Source: Variovorax sp. V213 (GTDB lineage Bacteria > Pseudomonadota > Gammaproteobacteria > Burkholderiales > Burkholderiaceae_C). From it: a DNA stretch of 64,000 bases. Where the stretch lies: assembly GCF_041154455.1 (NCBI RefSeq), contig NZ_AP028664.1, positions 1,799,001-1,863,000 on the forward strand, written 5' to 3'. Shown in pieces: positions 26,742 to 36,286 of the stretch (within the stretch, counting starts at the first letter, position 1; every line of letters begins with the position of its first letter). The position numbers and the translations under genes are program-made. Under the pieces are notes generated by a model. That model worked only from the letters and a program-made list of their open reading frames with translations. It made no database searches and had not been told where the DNA came from.

Positions 26742-27737
26742 ATGAAACCCATTCATCGCATTCTGGCCACCGCAAGCCTTGGCCTCGCACTTGCCGCTTC
26801 GGCGGCTTCGGCGGCCTCCGCGGCCGGCGCCGACACATGGCCCGCCAAGCCGATCACCTTCATCGTGCCCACTGCACCCGCGGGGTCCACCGACATCATT
26901 GCGCGCATGGTGGCCGACCCGCTGCAGCGCGCATTGGGCCAGCCCATCGTGGTCGACAACAAGCCGGGCGCCAGTGGCAACATCGGCACTGAGGCCGTGG
27001 CGCGCGCCGCGCCCGACGGCTACACGCTGCTCATGCAGTATTCGGGCTACCACGTCGGCAACCCCGCGCTCTTTCCGCAGATCAAGTGGAACCCGACCAA
27101 GGACTTCGTGCCCGTGGCGCTGGTGATGCGCGCACCGCACGTCGTCGCGGTGAGCGGCAAGCTGCCGGTCAGCTCGATGAAGGAGTTGGTCGAATACGGC
27201 AAGAAGAAGAAAGAGGGCGGCCTGTTCTACGCCTCGTCGGGCAACGGCTCCATCCAGCACATCGCAGGCGAGCTGCTGTCGCGGCAGGCAAAGCAGCCGA
27301 TGACGCACGTGCCCTACAAGGGCTCGGGCCCGGCCATCAACGACCTGATCGCGGGCAACGTCGACATGTTCATCACCACGCCGCCCTCGGTCATCGGCCA
27401 CTTCGCGGGCGGCCGCATCAAGCCGCTGGCCTACACCGGCAGCAAGCGCCATCCGTCGATGCCCGACGTGCCGACCTCGGCCGAGGCCGGGCTGCCCGGC
27501 TACGAGGTGGAGTCGTGGTTCGCGGTGTTCGCACCGGCAAAGACGCCGCCCGAGGTCGTCGCCAAGCTCAGCGCCGAGATCAAGAAAATCGTCGAGAGCG
27601 AGCCGTTCCGCAAGAAGGTGGACGAGCAGGGCGCCTTCGCCACCTACATGGACCCGGCCACGTTGGGCAAGTTCGTCGACCAGGAACTGGCGGCCTGGGC
27701 GAAGGTAATCAAGGCGGCGGACATCAAGCCGGAGTGA
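26742..27737 (+). CDS. Bug-family (TctC) tripartite tricarboxylate transporter substrate-binding protein
   Basis: 331 residues. A signal peptide ends around residue 27 (ASAASAAGA), then the Bug fold with WPAKPITFIVPTAPAGSTD and VVDNKPGASGNIGTEAVARA. Such proteins capture carboxylates in the periplasm. No TctA/TctB membrane genes occur in the window, as is common for Bug proteins. Last clear gene of the CoA-transferase operon, 46 bases after the VOC gene; it likely binds that pathway's substrate. Confidence 0.92.
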   Translation: MKPIHRILATASLGLALAASAASAASAAGADTWPAKPITFIVPTAPAGSTDIIARMVADPLQRALGQPIVVDNKPGASGNIGTEAVARAAPDGYTLLMQYSGYHVGNPALFPQIKWNPTKDFVPVALVMRAPHVVAVSGKLPVSSMKELVEYGKKKKEGGLFYASSGNGSIQHIAGELLSRQAKQPMTHVPYKGSGPAINDLIAGNVDMFITTPPSVIGHFAGGRIKPLAYTGSKRHPSMPDVPTSAEAGLPGYEVESWFAVFAPAKTPPEVVAKLSAEIKKIVESEPFRKKVDEQGAFATYMDPATLGKFVDQELAAWAKVIKAADIKPE

Positions 27738-27757
27738 CCCGGCTTGAACGTAACGTG

Positions 27758-27904
27758 CTACGGCTTGACGCCGAGCACCGAGAGAATGATGGCTGCCAAG
27801 GTCAGCGTGACTGGCAGTCGGTGCGACGCCAGGGCTTGCACCCGCGCAATCGACAGCTTCGACGCGAGAAGCAGGTTCTTTTCGGAATGAAGAGGTGTGG
27901 TCAT
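27758..27904 (-). CDS. Small predicted membrane protein, 48 residues
   Basis: A short gene found by reading the reverse strand. ATG at 27904 is preceded by AGGAG at 7-base spacing; the stop is TAG at 27760-27758. The product begins MTTPLHSEKNLLLASK and ends in a hydrophobic stretch LPVTLTLAAIILSVLGVKP that could form one membrane helix. It sits alone between the Bug gene and the PAS-LuxR gene. I recognise no family. The ideal ribosome site and hydrophobic C-terminus are the evidence. Confidence 0.6.
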   Translation of the reverse strand: MTTPLHSEKNLLLASKLSIARVQALASHRLPVTLTLAAIILSVLGVKP

Positions 27905-28052
27905 ATCGATACTCCTGAGTGGCTGCGGGCGACTTGCCCGCGTGCCTCAAAGATAGTCATCGCAAGGCACCGCGGCACGGGCCTTTGCGCGACACCGCGT
28001 TTCCGTTTTTGCAACGATCCCCGCGGAACCAGGTCAGAGTAGCTGCGAAGAA

Positions 28053-28619
28053 TTAGCCGGCAATGAGCTTCTGCACAAGCTCCGCCGTGGTAGCCGCCGC
28101 GTACTTTCGCATCAGCCGCGCGCGGTGCAGTTCCACTGTGCGGTGGCTGATGCCCAGCGCCTTGCCGATCTCCTTGGACGTGAGCCCGCGCATCACCTGC
28201 GCCGCCACCTCGCGCTCGCGCGGCGTGAGCTCGGCCTTGACCGCTCGGCGCGATCCCAGGTCTTCGAAGGTCCAGATGCCGGCCTCGTGCGGCGCGGCCC
28301 GATTCATGGCGTGGCCTGTGACGTGGCACCAGAAGGTTTCGCCGGCAATGGCGCCGTGCAGGCCGCCCAGGCGTTTCATCATGCGGTTGTCGGCATAGCG
28401 GCCGCTGGCGTTGAGGAAGGGCTCCATGCGCTTGCCGATACGCTCGAACTCGGCCACGCTCGGGTAGAGAATGCTGAACGAATGCCCGACCAACGCGGAG
28501 GGCGTTGCACCAAAAATCTCGCACACCCGCTCGTTGCAGGCCACGATGGTGCGGTTGCGCGAAACCACCATGCCCACGGGGGCATGCTCGAAGGCCAGGC
28601 GGTAATCGATCTCCTGCAT
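28053..28619 (-). CDS. PAS-domain LuxR-type transcriptional regulator
   Basis: 188 residues. An N-terminal PAS domain (about residues 8-115, starting LAFEHAPVGMVVSRNRTIVA) is followed by a LuxR/GerE HTH (LTPREREVAAQVMRGLTSKE and LGISHRTVELHRARLMRK). Divergent from scoAB with a perfect 10-base inverted repeat in the spacer. Likely senses a small ligand or redox state and controls the CoA-transferase genes. Confidence 0.9.
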   Translation of the reverse strand: MQEIDYRLAFEHAPVGMVVSRNRTIVACNERVCEIFGATPSALVGHSFSILYPSVAEFERIGKRMEPFLNASGRYADNRMMKRLGGLHGAIAGETFWCHVTGHAMNRAAPHEAGIWTFEDLGSRRAVKAELTPREREVAAQVMRGLTSKEIGKALGISHRTVELHRARLMRKYAAATTAELVQKLIAG

Positions 28620-28638
28620 CGGGGGTCACCATTACGAA

Positions 28639-28664
28639 ATACTACGTATGCGACTACGTAGTAT
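28639..28664. promoter_or_regulatory. Perfect 10-base inverted repeat, putative operator of the PAS-LuxR regulator
   Basis: ATACTACGTA tgcgac TACGTAGTAT is a perfect 10+10 dyad. It lies 20 bases upstream of the regulator start codon and 60 bases upstream of the scoA start. It is markedly AT-richer than its surroundings. The spacing suits binding by a LuxR-type dimer controlling both directions. Confidence 0.6.
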
Positions 28665-28723
28665 CGTTCAAGGCTCTTTCGCAACGCTTTCGCCAACTCT
28701 CCACCATCCATCAAGGAGCCCGA

Positions 28724-29527
28724 GTGAACAAGATTTATCCCTCCGCAGACGCGGCACTCAAGGGGGTCGTGGCCGACGGGCAGATGCTCGCGGTCGGCGG
28801 CTTCGGCCTGTGCGGCATTCCCGAGGCGCTGATCGATGCGCTCAAGGACACCGGCGTGCAGAACCTCACCGTCATCTCGAACAACGCGGGCGTCGACGGC
28901 TTCGGCCTCGGCAAGCTGCTCGAAACCCGTCAGATCAAGAAAATGATCGCGTCGTACGTGGGCGAGAACAAGGAGTTCGAACGCCAGTACCTGGCCGGTG
29001 AACTCGCCCTCGAATTCACGCCCCAGGGCACGCTGGCCGAGAAGCTGCGCGCGGGCGGCGCGGGCATTCCGGCCTTCTTCACCAAGACCGGCGTCGGCAC
29101 GCAAGTGGCCGAGGGCAAGGAACTGCGCGAGTTCGACGGCGAAACCTACGTGATGGAACGCTCGCTGGTGCCCGACGTGGCGCTGGTGAAGGCCGACGTG
29201 GCCGACAAGTCGGGCAACCTGCGCTTCCGCCTCACGGCGCGCAACTTCAACCCCGCCGCGGCCATGGCCGGCAAGATCTGCATCGTCGAAGTCGAGAAGA
29301 TCGTCGAAGTGGGCGAGCTGGCCCCTGACGACATTCACCTGCCCGGCATCTACGTGCACCGCATCGTGCTCAACACGAACCCCGAGAAGCGCATCGAGAA
29401 GCGCACCGTGAGCGCGGCCTTGCCGGTCGACGCGGCGGCCGCCAAGGTCGAAGCCCAGGCCGCCATTGCGCAGGCCGCCGCCGGCAGCGAAGTGCCCGCC
29501 CCCGTCAAGAACAACAAAGGAGCCTGA
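28724..29527 (+). CDS. scoA: 3-oxoacid CoA-transferase subunit A
   Basis: 267 residues. The GTG start is preceded by AAGGAG, starting VNKIYPSADAALKGVV. GGFGLCGIPEALIDAL is the glycine-rich CoA-binding segment of class I CoA-transferases; the C-terminal alanine-rich tail is variable. With subunit B it moves CoA from succinyl-CoA to acetoacetate. That acid is a product of the HMG-CoA-lyase-type gene 2.4 kb upstream. Confidence 0.93.
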   Translation: MNKIYPSADAALKGVVADGQMLAVGGFGLCGIPEALIDALKDTGVQNLTVISNNAGVDGFGLGKLLETRQIKKMIASYVGENKEFERQYLAGELALEFTPQGTLAEKLRAGGAGIPAFFTKTGVGTQVAEGKELREFDGETYVMERSLVPDVALVKADVADKSGNLRFRLTARNFNPAAAMAGKICIVEVEKIVEVGELAPDDIHLPGIYVHRIVLNTNPEKRIEKRTVSAALPVDAAAAKVEAQAAIAQAAAGSEVPAPVKNNKGA

Positions 29528-29528
29528 G

Positions 29529-30167
29529 ATGCCCTGGACCCAAGACCAAATGGCCGCCCGTGCGGCGCAAGAACTCGAAGACGGCTTCTATGTGAACCTG
29601 GGCATCGGCATTCCCACGCTGGTGGCCAACTTCGTGGGCGACAAGGAGGTGTGGCTGCAAAGCGAGAACGGCATGCTCGGCATCGGCCCGTTCCCGACCG
29701 AAGACCAGGTCGATGCCGACCTGATCAACGCCGGCAAGCAGACCGTCACCACGCTGCCGGGCTCGGCCATCTTCGGCAGCCATGACAGCTTCGCGATGAT
29801 CCGTGGCGGCAAGATCAACCTCTCGATCCTCGGCGCGATGCAAGTCAGCGTGAAGGGCGACCTCGCCAACTGGATGATCCCCGGCAAGATGGTCAAGGGC
29901 ATGGGCGGCGCCATGGACCTGGTGGCTGGCGTGAAGCGCGTCATCGTGCTGATGGAGCACGTCGCCAGGAAGAAGGACGGCACCGAGGACCTCAAGATCC
30001 TGGAGAAGTGCACGCTGCCGCTGACCGGCGTGGGCGTGGTCGACCGCATCATCACCGACCTGGCCGTGATGGACGTGGTGCCCGAAGGCCTCAAGGTGGT
30101 GGAGCTCGCGCCGGGCGTGAGCTTCGATACGCTGCAGGCCAAGACCGGCGCCAAGCTGATCCAGTAG
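29529..30167 (+). CDS. scoB: 3-oxoacid CoA-transferase subunit B
   Basis: 212 residues. VNLGIGIPTLVANF and the active-site glutamate in LQSENGMLGIGP are characteristic. Starts one base after the scoA stop, so the subunits are coupled. A strong terminator follows 20 bases after its stop. Confidence 0.94.
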   Translation: MPWTQDQMAARAAQELEDGFYVNLGIGIPTLVANFVGDKEVWLQSENGMLGIGPFPTEDQVDADLINAGKQTVTTLPGSAIFGSHDSFAMIRGGKINLSILGAMQVSVKGDLANWMIPGKMVKGMGGAMDLVAGVKRVIVLMEHVARKKDGTEDLKILEKCTLPLTGVGVVDRIITDLAVMDVVPEGLKVVELAPGVSFDTLQAKTGAKLIQ

Positions 30168-30187
30168 GCCGCGGCAACGCGCTGCCG

Positions 30188-30226
30188 AAAAAGGCAGGGC
30201 CGCAATGCGCGGACCCTGCCTTTTTT
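30188..30226. terminator. Bidirectional rho-independent terminator
   Basis: AAAAAGGCAGGG pairs with CCCTGCCTTTTTT around a GC-rich centre (CCGCAATGCGCGGA), with A-run and T-run on both sides. It separates scoB from the convergent LysR gene and can end transcription both ways. Confidence 0.85.
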
Positions 30227-31191
30227 CATGAAGCGGCCTTCGGTGATGGCTTGGCGGAGCGTGCGGGCCGGGCGGATGCGACGTTCCTGTTCTCCGTGCC
30301 TTGCGGCAGCATCAGGTTGTCGCGCTGCGCCTCGGCGGTTTCGCGCAAGAAGTTCCATATCGTCTGCATCCGCACTAGGTGCTTGGTCTCCGCCGGCATC
30401 GACATCCAGAACGTGCGCGTGAAATTCGCCTGGCCCTCCAGCACCGGGCGCAAAGCCGGGTCCCGCTCGGCCACGAAGGCCGGCAGCACCGCGATGCCGG
30501 CGCCCGCCGCGACCGCCTGGTGCTGCGCGAGCACGCTGGTGCTGCGCAGCGCAAAGGCATCGGGCCGGTGCAGTTCGTCGAGGTACTGCAGTTCCTTGCT
30601 GAAGAGCAGGTCGTCCACGTAGCTGATGAAACTGTGGCCGCGCAGGTCTTCGCGGCTCTTGATCGGCCTGTGGGCGGCCAGGTACTCCTTCGACGCATAG
30701 AGCCGCAGCGTGTAATCGGTGAGCTTGGTCACCACCACGGCCCCGCGTGCGGGCCGTTCCAGCGAGATCACGATGTCGGCCTCGCGCCGCGAAAGGTGCA
30801 CCAGCCGCGGCATGGCCAGCAGGTCGATGGTGAGCTTGGGATGCTGCTGCGCAAAGCGCGCGAGCTGCGGGGCCAGCACCACGGTGCCGAAGCCTTCCGT
30901 GGCGCCGATGCGGATCAGCCCCGACAAGCCCTCCTGCGAGGCCGGCGCGGTGCTTTCCACCGCCTGGAAGGCGCTTTCCATGGCCTCGACCTGCGGCTGC
31001 AGCTTGCGGCCCGCTTCGGTGAGCCGGTGGCCGCCCGCCTCGCGCGAGAAAAGCGGCGCGCCCACCTCTTTTTCGAGCGCCTGGATGCGCCGCGCCACCG
31101 TGGTGTGGTCCACCTCCAGCCGGCGCGCGGCGCTCATCAGCGTGCCCGAGCGGGCCAGCTCCAGAAAGTAGCGAAGGTTGTCCCAGTCCAT
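30226..31191 (-). CDS. LysR-family transcriptional regulator
   Basis: 321 residues. MDWDNLRYFLELARSGTLMS opens the winged HTH, continuing with ARRLEVDHTTVARRI. The ATG at 31191 fits the common start of this subfamily; upstream in-frame ATGs at 31221 and 31242 are less typical. The stop touches the terminator. Divergent from the valine operon and probably its regulator. Confidence 0.9.
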   Translation of the reverse strand: MDWDNLRYFLELARSGTLMSAARRLEVDHTTVARRIQALEKEVGAPLFSREAGGHRLTEAGRKLQPQVEAMESAFQAVESTAPASQEGLSGLIRIGATEGFGTVVLAPQLARFAQQHPKLTIDLLAMPRLVHLSRREADIVISLERPARGAVVVTKLTDYTLRLYASKEYLAAHRPIKSREDLRGHSFISYVDDLLFSKELQYLDELHRPDAFALRSTSVLAQHQAVAAGAGIAVLPAFVAERDPALRPVLEGQANFTRTFWMSMPAETKHLVRMQTIWNFLRETAEAQRDNLMLPQGTENRNVASARPARSAKPSPKAAS

Positions 31192-31224
31192 GTGCTCGCG
31201 TTCCCTCGGTTGGCTCTGCATTTT

Positions 31225-31274
31225 TGCAAAGCGATAGCGCATATTTGTCTATTGTCATGGCAAATCTGCAAAGC
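31225..31274. promoter_or_regulatory. Direct repeats TGCAAAGC upstream of the valine operon
   Basis: TGCAAAGC occurs at 31225-31232 and 31267-31274, 42 bases (about four helical turns) apart, in the divergent spacer between the LysR gene and mmsA. Candidate LysR-type binding sites; the region is AT-rich and should also hold the promoters. Confidence 0.35.
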
Positions 31275-31330
31275 TAGGATGCGGCTTGAACCTGCCACGC
31301 AGGCCCCGGATTCACAGGAGACAAAACCCC

Positions 31331-32854
<1,524 letters not shown>

Positions 32855-32866
32855 GAACCTCGGCGA

Positions 32867-34021
32867 ATGGACTTCGAACTTTCAGAAGAGCAGCGCGCCT
32901 TTGCGCAGAGTGCGCGCGACTTCGCACAGGCCGAGTTCGCGCCGCACGCGGCGCAGTGGGATGCGGAGGGCATCTTTCCGAAAGAGGCGATCGCCAAGGC
33001 CGGCGAGCTGGGCTTCTGCGGGCTCTATGCGCCCGAGCGCATCGGCGGCCTGGGGCTGCCGCGGCTCGACGCGGCGCTGGTGTTCGAGGAGATGGCCGCG
33101 GTCGATCCGTCGACGACGGCCTTCATCACGATCCACAACATGGCCACGTGGATGCTCGGCACCTGGGCGACCGATGCGGTCGCGAAGCAGTGGGGCGAAG
33201 ACCTCACGAGCGGTCGCAAGCTCGCTTCCTACTGCCTCACCGAACCGGGGGCCGGATCGGATGCGGGCTCGCTCAAGACGCGCGCCGAGCTCCAGGGCCA
33301 TGAATACGTCATCAACGGCGGCAAGGCCTTCATCTCGGGTGCGGGGGCCACCGACGTGCTGGTGCTGATGGCGCGCACGGGCGGTGGCGGGGCGGGCGGC
33401 ATCTCGGCCTTCGCGGTGCCGGCCGATGCGCCGGGCGTGAGCTACGGCAAGAAGGAGCACAAGATGGGCTGGAACAGCCAGCCCACGCGCACCATCAATT
33501 TCGACAACGTGCGCGTGCCGGCCGAGAACCTGCTGGGCAAGGAAGGCGAGGGCTTTCGCATCGCGATGAAGGGGCTCGACGGCGGGCGCATCAACATCGC
33601 GACCTGCTCGGTGGGTGCGGCCCAGGGCGCGCTCGATGCGGCCCGGCGCTATCTGCACGAGCGCCAGCAGTTCGGCAAGCCGATCGCGAGCTTCCAGGCC
33701 TTGCAGTTCAAGCTGGCCGACATGGCGACGGAACTCGTTGCGGCACGGCAGATGGTGCGGCTCGCGGCAAGCAAGCTCGACGCGGGCCATGCCGATGCCA
33801 GCACCTACTGCGCCATGGCCAAGCGCTTTGCGACCGATGCGGGCTTCAATGTCTGCAACGACGCGCTGCAGCTGCACGGCGGGTATGGCTACCTGAGCGA
33901 GTTCCCGCTCGAGCGGCTGGTGCGCGATACCCGCGTGCACCAGATTCTCGAAGGCACCAACGAGATCATGCGCGTGATCGTTGCGCGAAAATTGCTGGAA
34001 GGGGACAGCGACATCCGCTGA
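32867..34021 (+). CDS. Acyl-CoA dehydrogenase, probable isobutyryl-CoA dehydrogenase
   Basis: 384 residues. SYCLTEPGAGSDAGSLKTRA and the catalytic Glu region HQILEGTNEIMRVIVARKLL are characteristic. DALQLHGGYGYLSEFPLERL is typical of short-chain enzymes. Starts 12 bases after mmsA. Position in the operon points to oxidation of isobutyryl-CoA to methacrylyl-CoA. Electrons would pass through ETF to the ETF-QO at 2.3-4.0 kb. Confidence 0.92.
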   Translation: MDFELSEEQRAFAQSARDFAQAEFAPHAAQWDAEGIFPKEAIAKAGELGFCGLYAPERIGGLGLPRLDAALVFEEMAAVDPSTTAFITIHNMATWMLGTWATDAVAKQWGEDLTSGRKLASYCLTEPGAGSDAGSLKTRAELQGHEYVINGGKAFISGAGATDVLVLMARTGGGGAGGISAFAVPADAPGVSYGKKEHKMGWNSQPTRTINFDNVRVPAENLLGKEGEGFRIAMKGLDGGRINIATCSVGAAQGALDAARRYLHERQQFGKPIASFQALQFKLADMATELVAARQMVRLAASKLDAGHADASTYCAMAKRFATDAGFNVCNDALQLHGGYGYLSEFPLERLVRDTRVHQILEGTNEIMRVIVARKLLEGDSDIR

Positions 34022-34049
34022 AGCCCCGCATCCAGAACCTCTCAAGACA

Positions 34050-35165
34050 ATGACCGACTCCGTAGTTCTCTTCGACGAAATCAAGACCGCCGGCGGCCAG
34101 CGCTTCGGCGTTGCCACGCTCAATGTACCGGCCTCGCTCAACGCACTGTCCGTGGACATGGTGCGCCTGCTCACGCCCAAGCTGCGCGAATGGGCGGCCG
34201 ACGACGGCGTCGTCGGCGTGCTGCTGCAGGCCGCGGGCGAGAAGGCCTTCTGCGCCGGCGGCGACCTGCGCCAGCTGTATCAGACGCTGCTCGAATGCGG
34301 CCCCGCGCGCAACACCTACGCCGAAGATTTCTTTCGCGAGGAGTACGAGCTCGACTACCTGATCCACACCTTTCCCAAGCCCTTTCTCTGCTGGGGCCAC
34401 GGCATCGTGATGGGGGGCGGCGTAGGCCTGATGTCGGGCTGCTCGCACCGCGTGGTCACGGCGCAGAGCCGCATCGCCATGCCCGAGATCAGCATCGGGC
34501 TCTATCCCGACGTGGGCGGCAGCTGGTTCCTCAGGCGTACGCCCGGGCGCACGGGCCTCTTCCTGGCGCTCACAGCCGCCAACCTCAATGCGGCCGATGC
34601 CATCTTCTGCGGATTGGCCGACGTGCTGGTGCCGCATGAACGCAAGGGCCAGGTGCTCGAAGCCATTGCGGCCGCACGCTGGAGCGGCGAGCAGAAGGCC
34701 GACCGCGCCGAACTCTCGCGCATTCTTGCGCGTGCCGGCGAGGGCGCCGGGATGCCGCCCTCGAAGGTGCGCGAGCACTACGACACCATCAACGCGCTGA
34801 TGGCCGGCGACGACCTGCTCGACATCGCGAAGCGCCTGCGCAGCCTGCAGAGCGACGACCCGTGGCTGCAGTCCGCGTCCAAGACTTTCGTGAAGGGCGC
34901 TCCGAGCTCCGCCGCGCTGAGCTTCGAGCTTTGGCAGCGCGTGCACCGCATGTCGCTGGCCGAGGTGTTCCGGCTCGAATACTGGGCTTCGCTGGGCTTC
35001 TGCGCGCACAAGGACTTTGCCGAGGGCATCCGTGCGGTGCTGATCGACAAGGACCGCAATCCGCGCTGGAACCCGGCCACCATCGAAGAGATCACGCCCG
35101 CCTTCATTGAAGACCACCTGCGTCCGCGCGGAGGGATGCCGGCGGAACTGGCTGCGCTGGCCTGA
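34050..35165 (+). CDS. Enoyl-CoA hydratase/isomerase family, probable 3-hydroxyisobutyryl-CoA hydrolase
   Basis: 371 residues, longer than plain hydratases and typical of the HIBCH branch. KAFCAGGDLRQLY and GHGIVMGGGVGLMSGCSHRV form the oxyanion site, and MPEISIGLYPDVGGSWFL carries the hydrolase Glu and Asp. The start MTDSVVLFDEIK is at an ATG 28 bases after the dehydrogenase. It would release 3-hydroxyisobutyrate for MmsB. No separate hydratase gene lies in the operon. Confidence 0.9.
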   Translation: MTDSVVLFDEIKTAGGQRFGVATLNVPASLNALSVDMVRLLTPKLREWAADDGVVGVLLQAAGEKAFCAGGDLRQLYQTLLECGPARNTYAEDFFREEYELDYLIHTFPKPFLCWGHGIVMGGGVGLMSGCSHRVVTAQSRIAMPEISIGLYPDVGGSWFLRRTPGRTGLFLALTAANLNAADAIFCGLADVLVPHERKGQVLEAIAAARWSGEQKADRAELSRILARAGEGAGMPPSKVREHYDTINALMAGDDLLDIAKRLRSLQSDDPWLQSASKTFVKGAPSSAALSFELWQRVHRMSLAEVFRLEYWASLGFCAHKDFAEGIRAVLIDKDRNPRWNPATIEEITPAFIEDHLRPRGGMPAELAALA

Positions 35166-35197
35166 GCCTCTTCTACAAATACAACGGAGACAAGCAA

Positions 35198-36094
35198 ATG
35201 AAAATCGCATTCATCGGACTCGGCAACATGGGCGGCCCCATGGCGCTGAACTTGCGCAAGGCGGGGTACACGCTCAAGGCCTTCGACCTCTCGGGCGAGG
35301 CCTGCAAGAAATACGCTGCCGAAGGCCTGCCCATCGCCGCATCGGCCGCCGAATCGGTGGCGGACGCAGACGTGGTCATCAGCATGCTGCCGGCCAGCGC
35401 GCACGTGGAAGGCCTGTTTCTCGGCAGCGCGGGCAAGCCGGCACTGCTCGACAGCATTCGCGCCGGCGCGCTCGTGATCGACAGCAGCACCATCGCGGCC
35501 GCCACGTCGCGCAAGGTGGCCGAGGCAGCGGCTGCCAAGGGCATTGCAATGATCGATGCGCCGGTTTCCGGCGGCACGGGCGGCGCGATTGCCGGCACGC
35601 TGACCTTCATGGTCGGCGGCGAGACCGATGACCTGGACCGCGCGCGTCCGGTGCTCGAGAAGATGGGCGCCAACATCTTCCATGCGGGCGGCATCGGCGC
35701 GGGCCAGACCGCGAAGATCTGCAACAACATGCTGCTCGGCATCCTGATGATCGGTACTTCCGAGGCGCTGGCGCTGGGCGTCGCCAACGGGCTCGACCCC
35801 AAGGTGCTGTCCGAAATCATGCGGCGCAGCTCCGGTGGGAACTGGGTACTCGAAAAGTACAACCCGATGCCCGGCGTGATGGACACCGCACCCGCATCGA
35901 AGAACTACGCGGGCGGCTTCGGCACCGACCTGATGCTCAAGGACCTCGGCCTCGCGCAGGAAAACGCCACGGCCGTGCGTGCCGCCACGCCGCTTGGCGG
36001 GCTGGCGCGCAGCCTCTATGCGGCGCACAGCCTCGCGGGCCACGGCGCGCTCGATTTCTCAAGCGTGCTGAAGCTGGTGCAGAAGGTTTCCTAG
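35198..36094 (+). CDS. mmsB: 3-hydroxyisobutyrate dehydrogenase
   Basis: 298 residues. FIGLGNMGGPMALNL is the NAD-binding loop, DAPVSGGTGGAIAGTLTFMV the substrate-binding signature, and GAGQTAKICNNMLLG carries the catalytic lysine. It oxidises 3-hydroxyisobutyrate to methylmalonate semialdehyde, the substrate of MmsA. Last gene of the valine operon, with ACGGAGA upstream of the ATG. Confidence 0.95.
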   Translation: MKIAFIGLGNMGGPMALNLRKAGYTLKAFDLSGEACKKYAAEGLPIAASAAESVADADVVISMLPASAHVEGLFLGSAGKPALLDSIRAGALVIDSSTIAAATSRKVAEAAAAKGIAMIDAPVSGGTGGAIAGTLTFMVGGETDDLDRARPVLEKMGANIFHAGGIGAGQTAKICNNMLLGILMIGTSEALALGVANGLDPKVLSEIMRRSSGGNWVLEKYNPMPGVMDTAPASKNYAGGFGTDLMLKDLGLAQENATAVRAATPLGGLARSLYAAHSLAGHGALDFSSVLKLVQKVS

Positions 36095-36097
36095 CCT

Positions 36098-36253
36098 CTA
36101 GCCGAACAGGGCGTCGTTGGCCCACAGAAGGGCCAGCACGCCCACGAACAGCAGCAGGAACACGACCCACGCGCGCGTGAACGCCTGGGTCTCCGTGATC
36201 TCGGCAGGAGCCGTTTCGGGCGGATTGACGGCGGTGGGCGGGTGTGGGTTCAT
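36098..36253 (-). CDS. Small single-span membrane protein, 51 residues
   Basis: Reading the reverse strand gives an ATG at 36253 and a TAG at 36100-36098. The product starts MNPHPPTAVNPPETAPAE and carries one clear membrane helix, WVVFLLLFVGVLALLWA, close to its C-terminus. A proline-rich soluble N-terminus followed by a single helix is a common layout for small membrane proteins. It lies between convergent mmsB (3 bases away) and co-directional metR. No family recognised; the ribosome site is weak. Confidence 0.55.
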   Translation of the reverse strand: MNPHPPTAVNPPETAPAEITETQAFTRAWVVFLLLFVGVLALLWANDALFG

Positions 36254-36286
36254 TCCCGACTGTACCCTGCGGTCGCGGCCGCCGCG

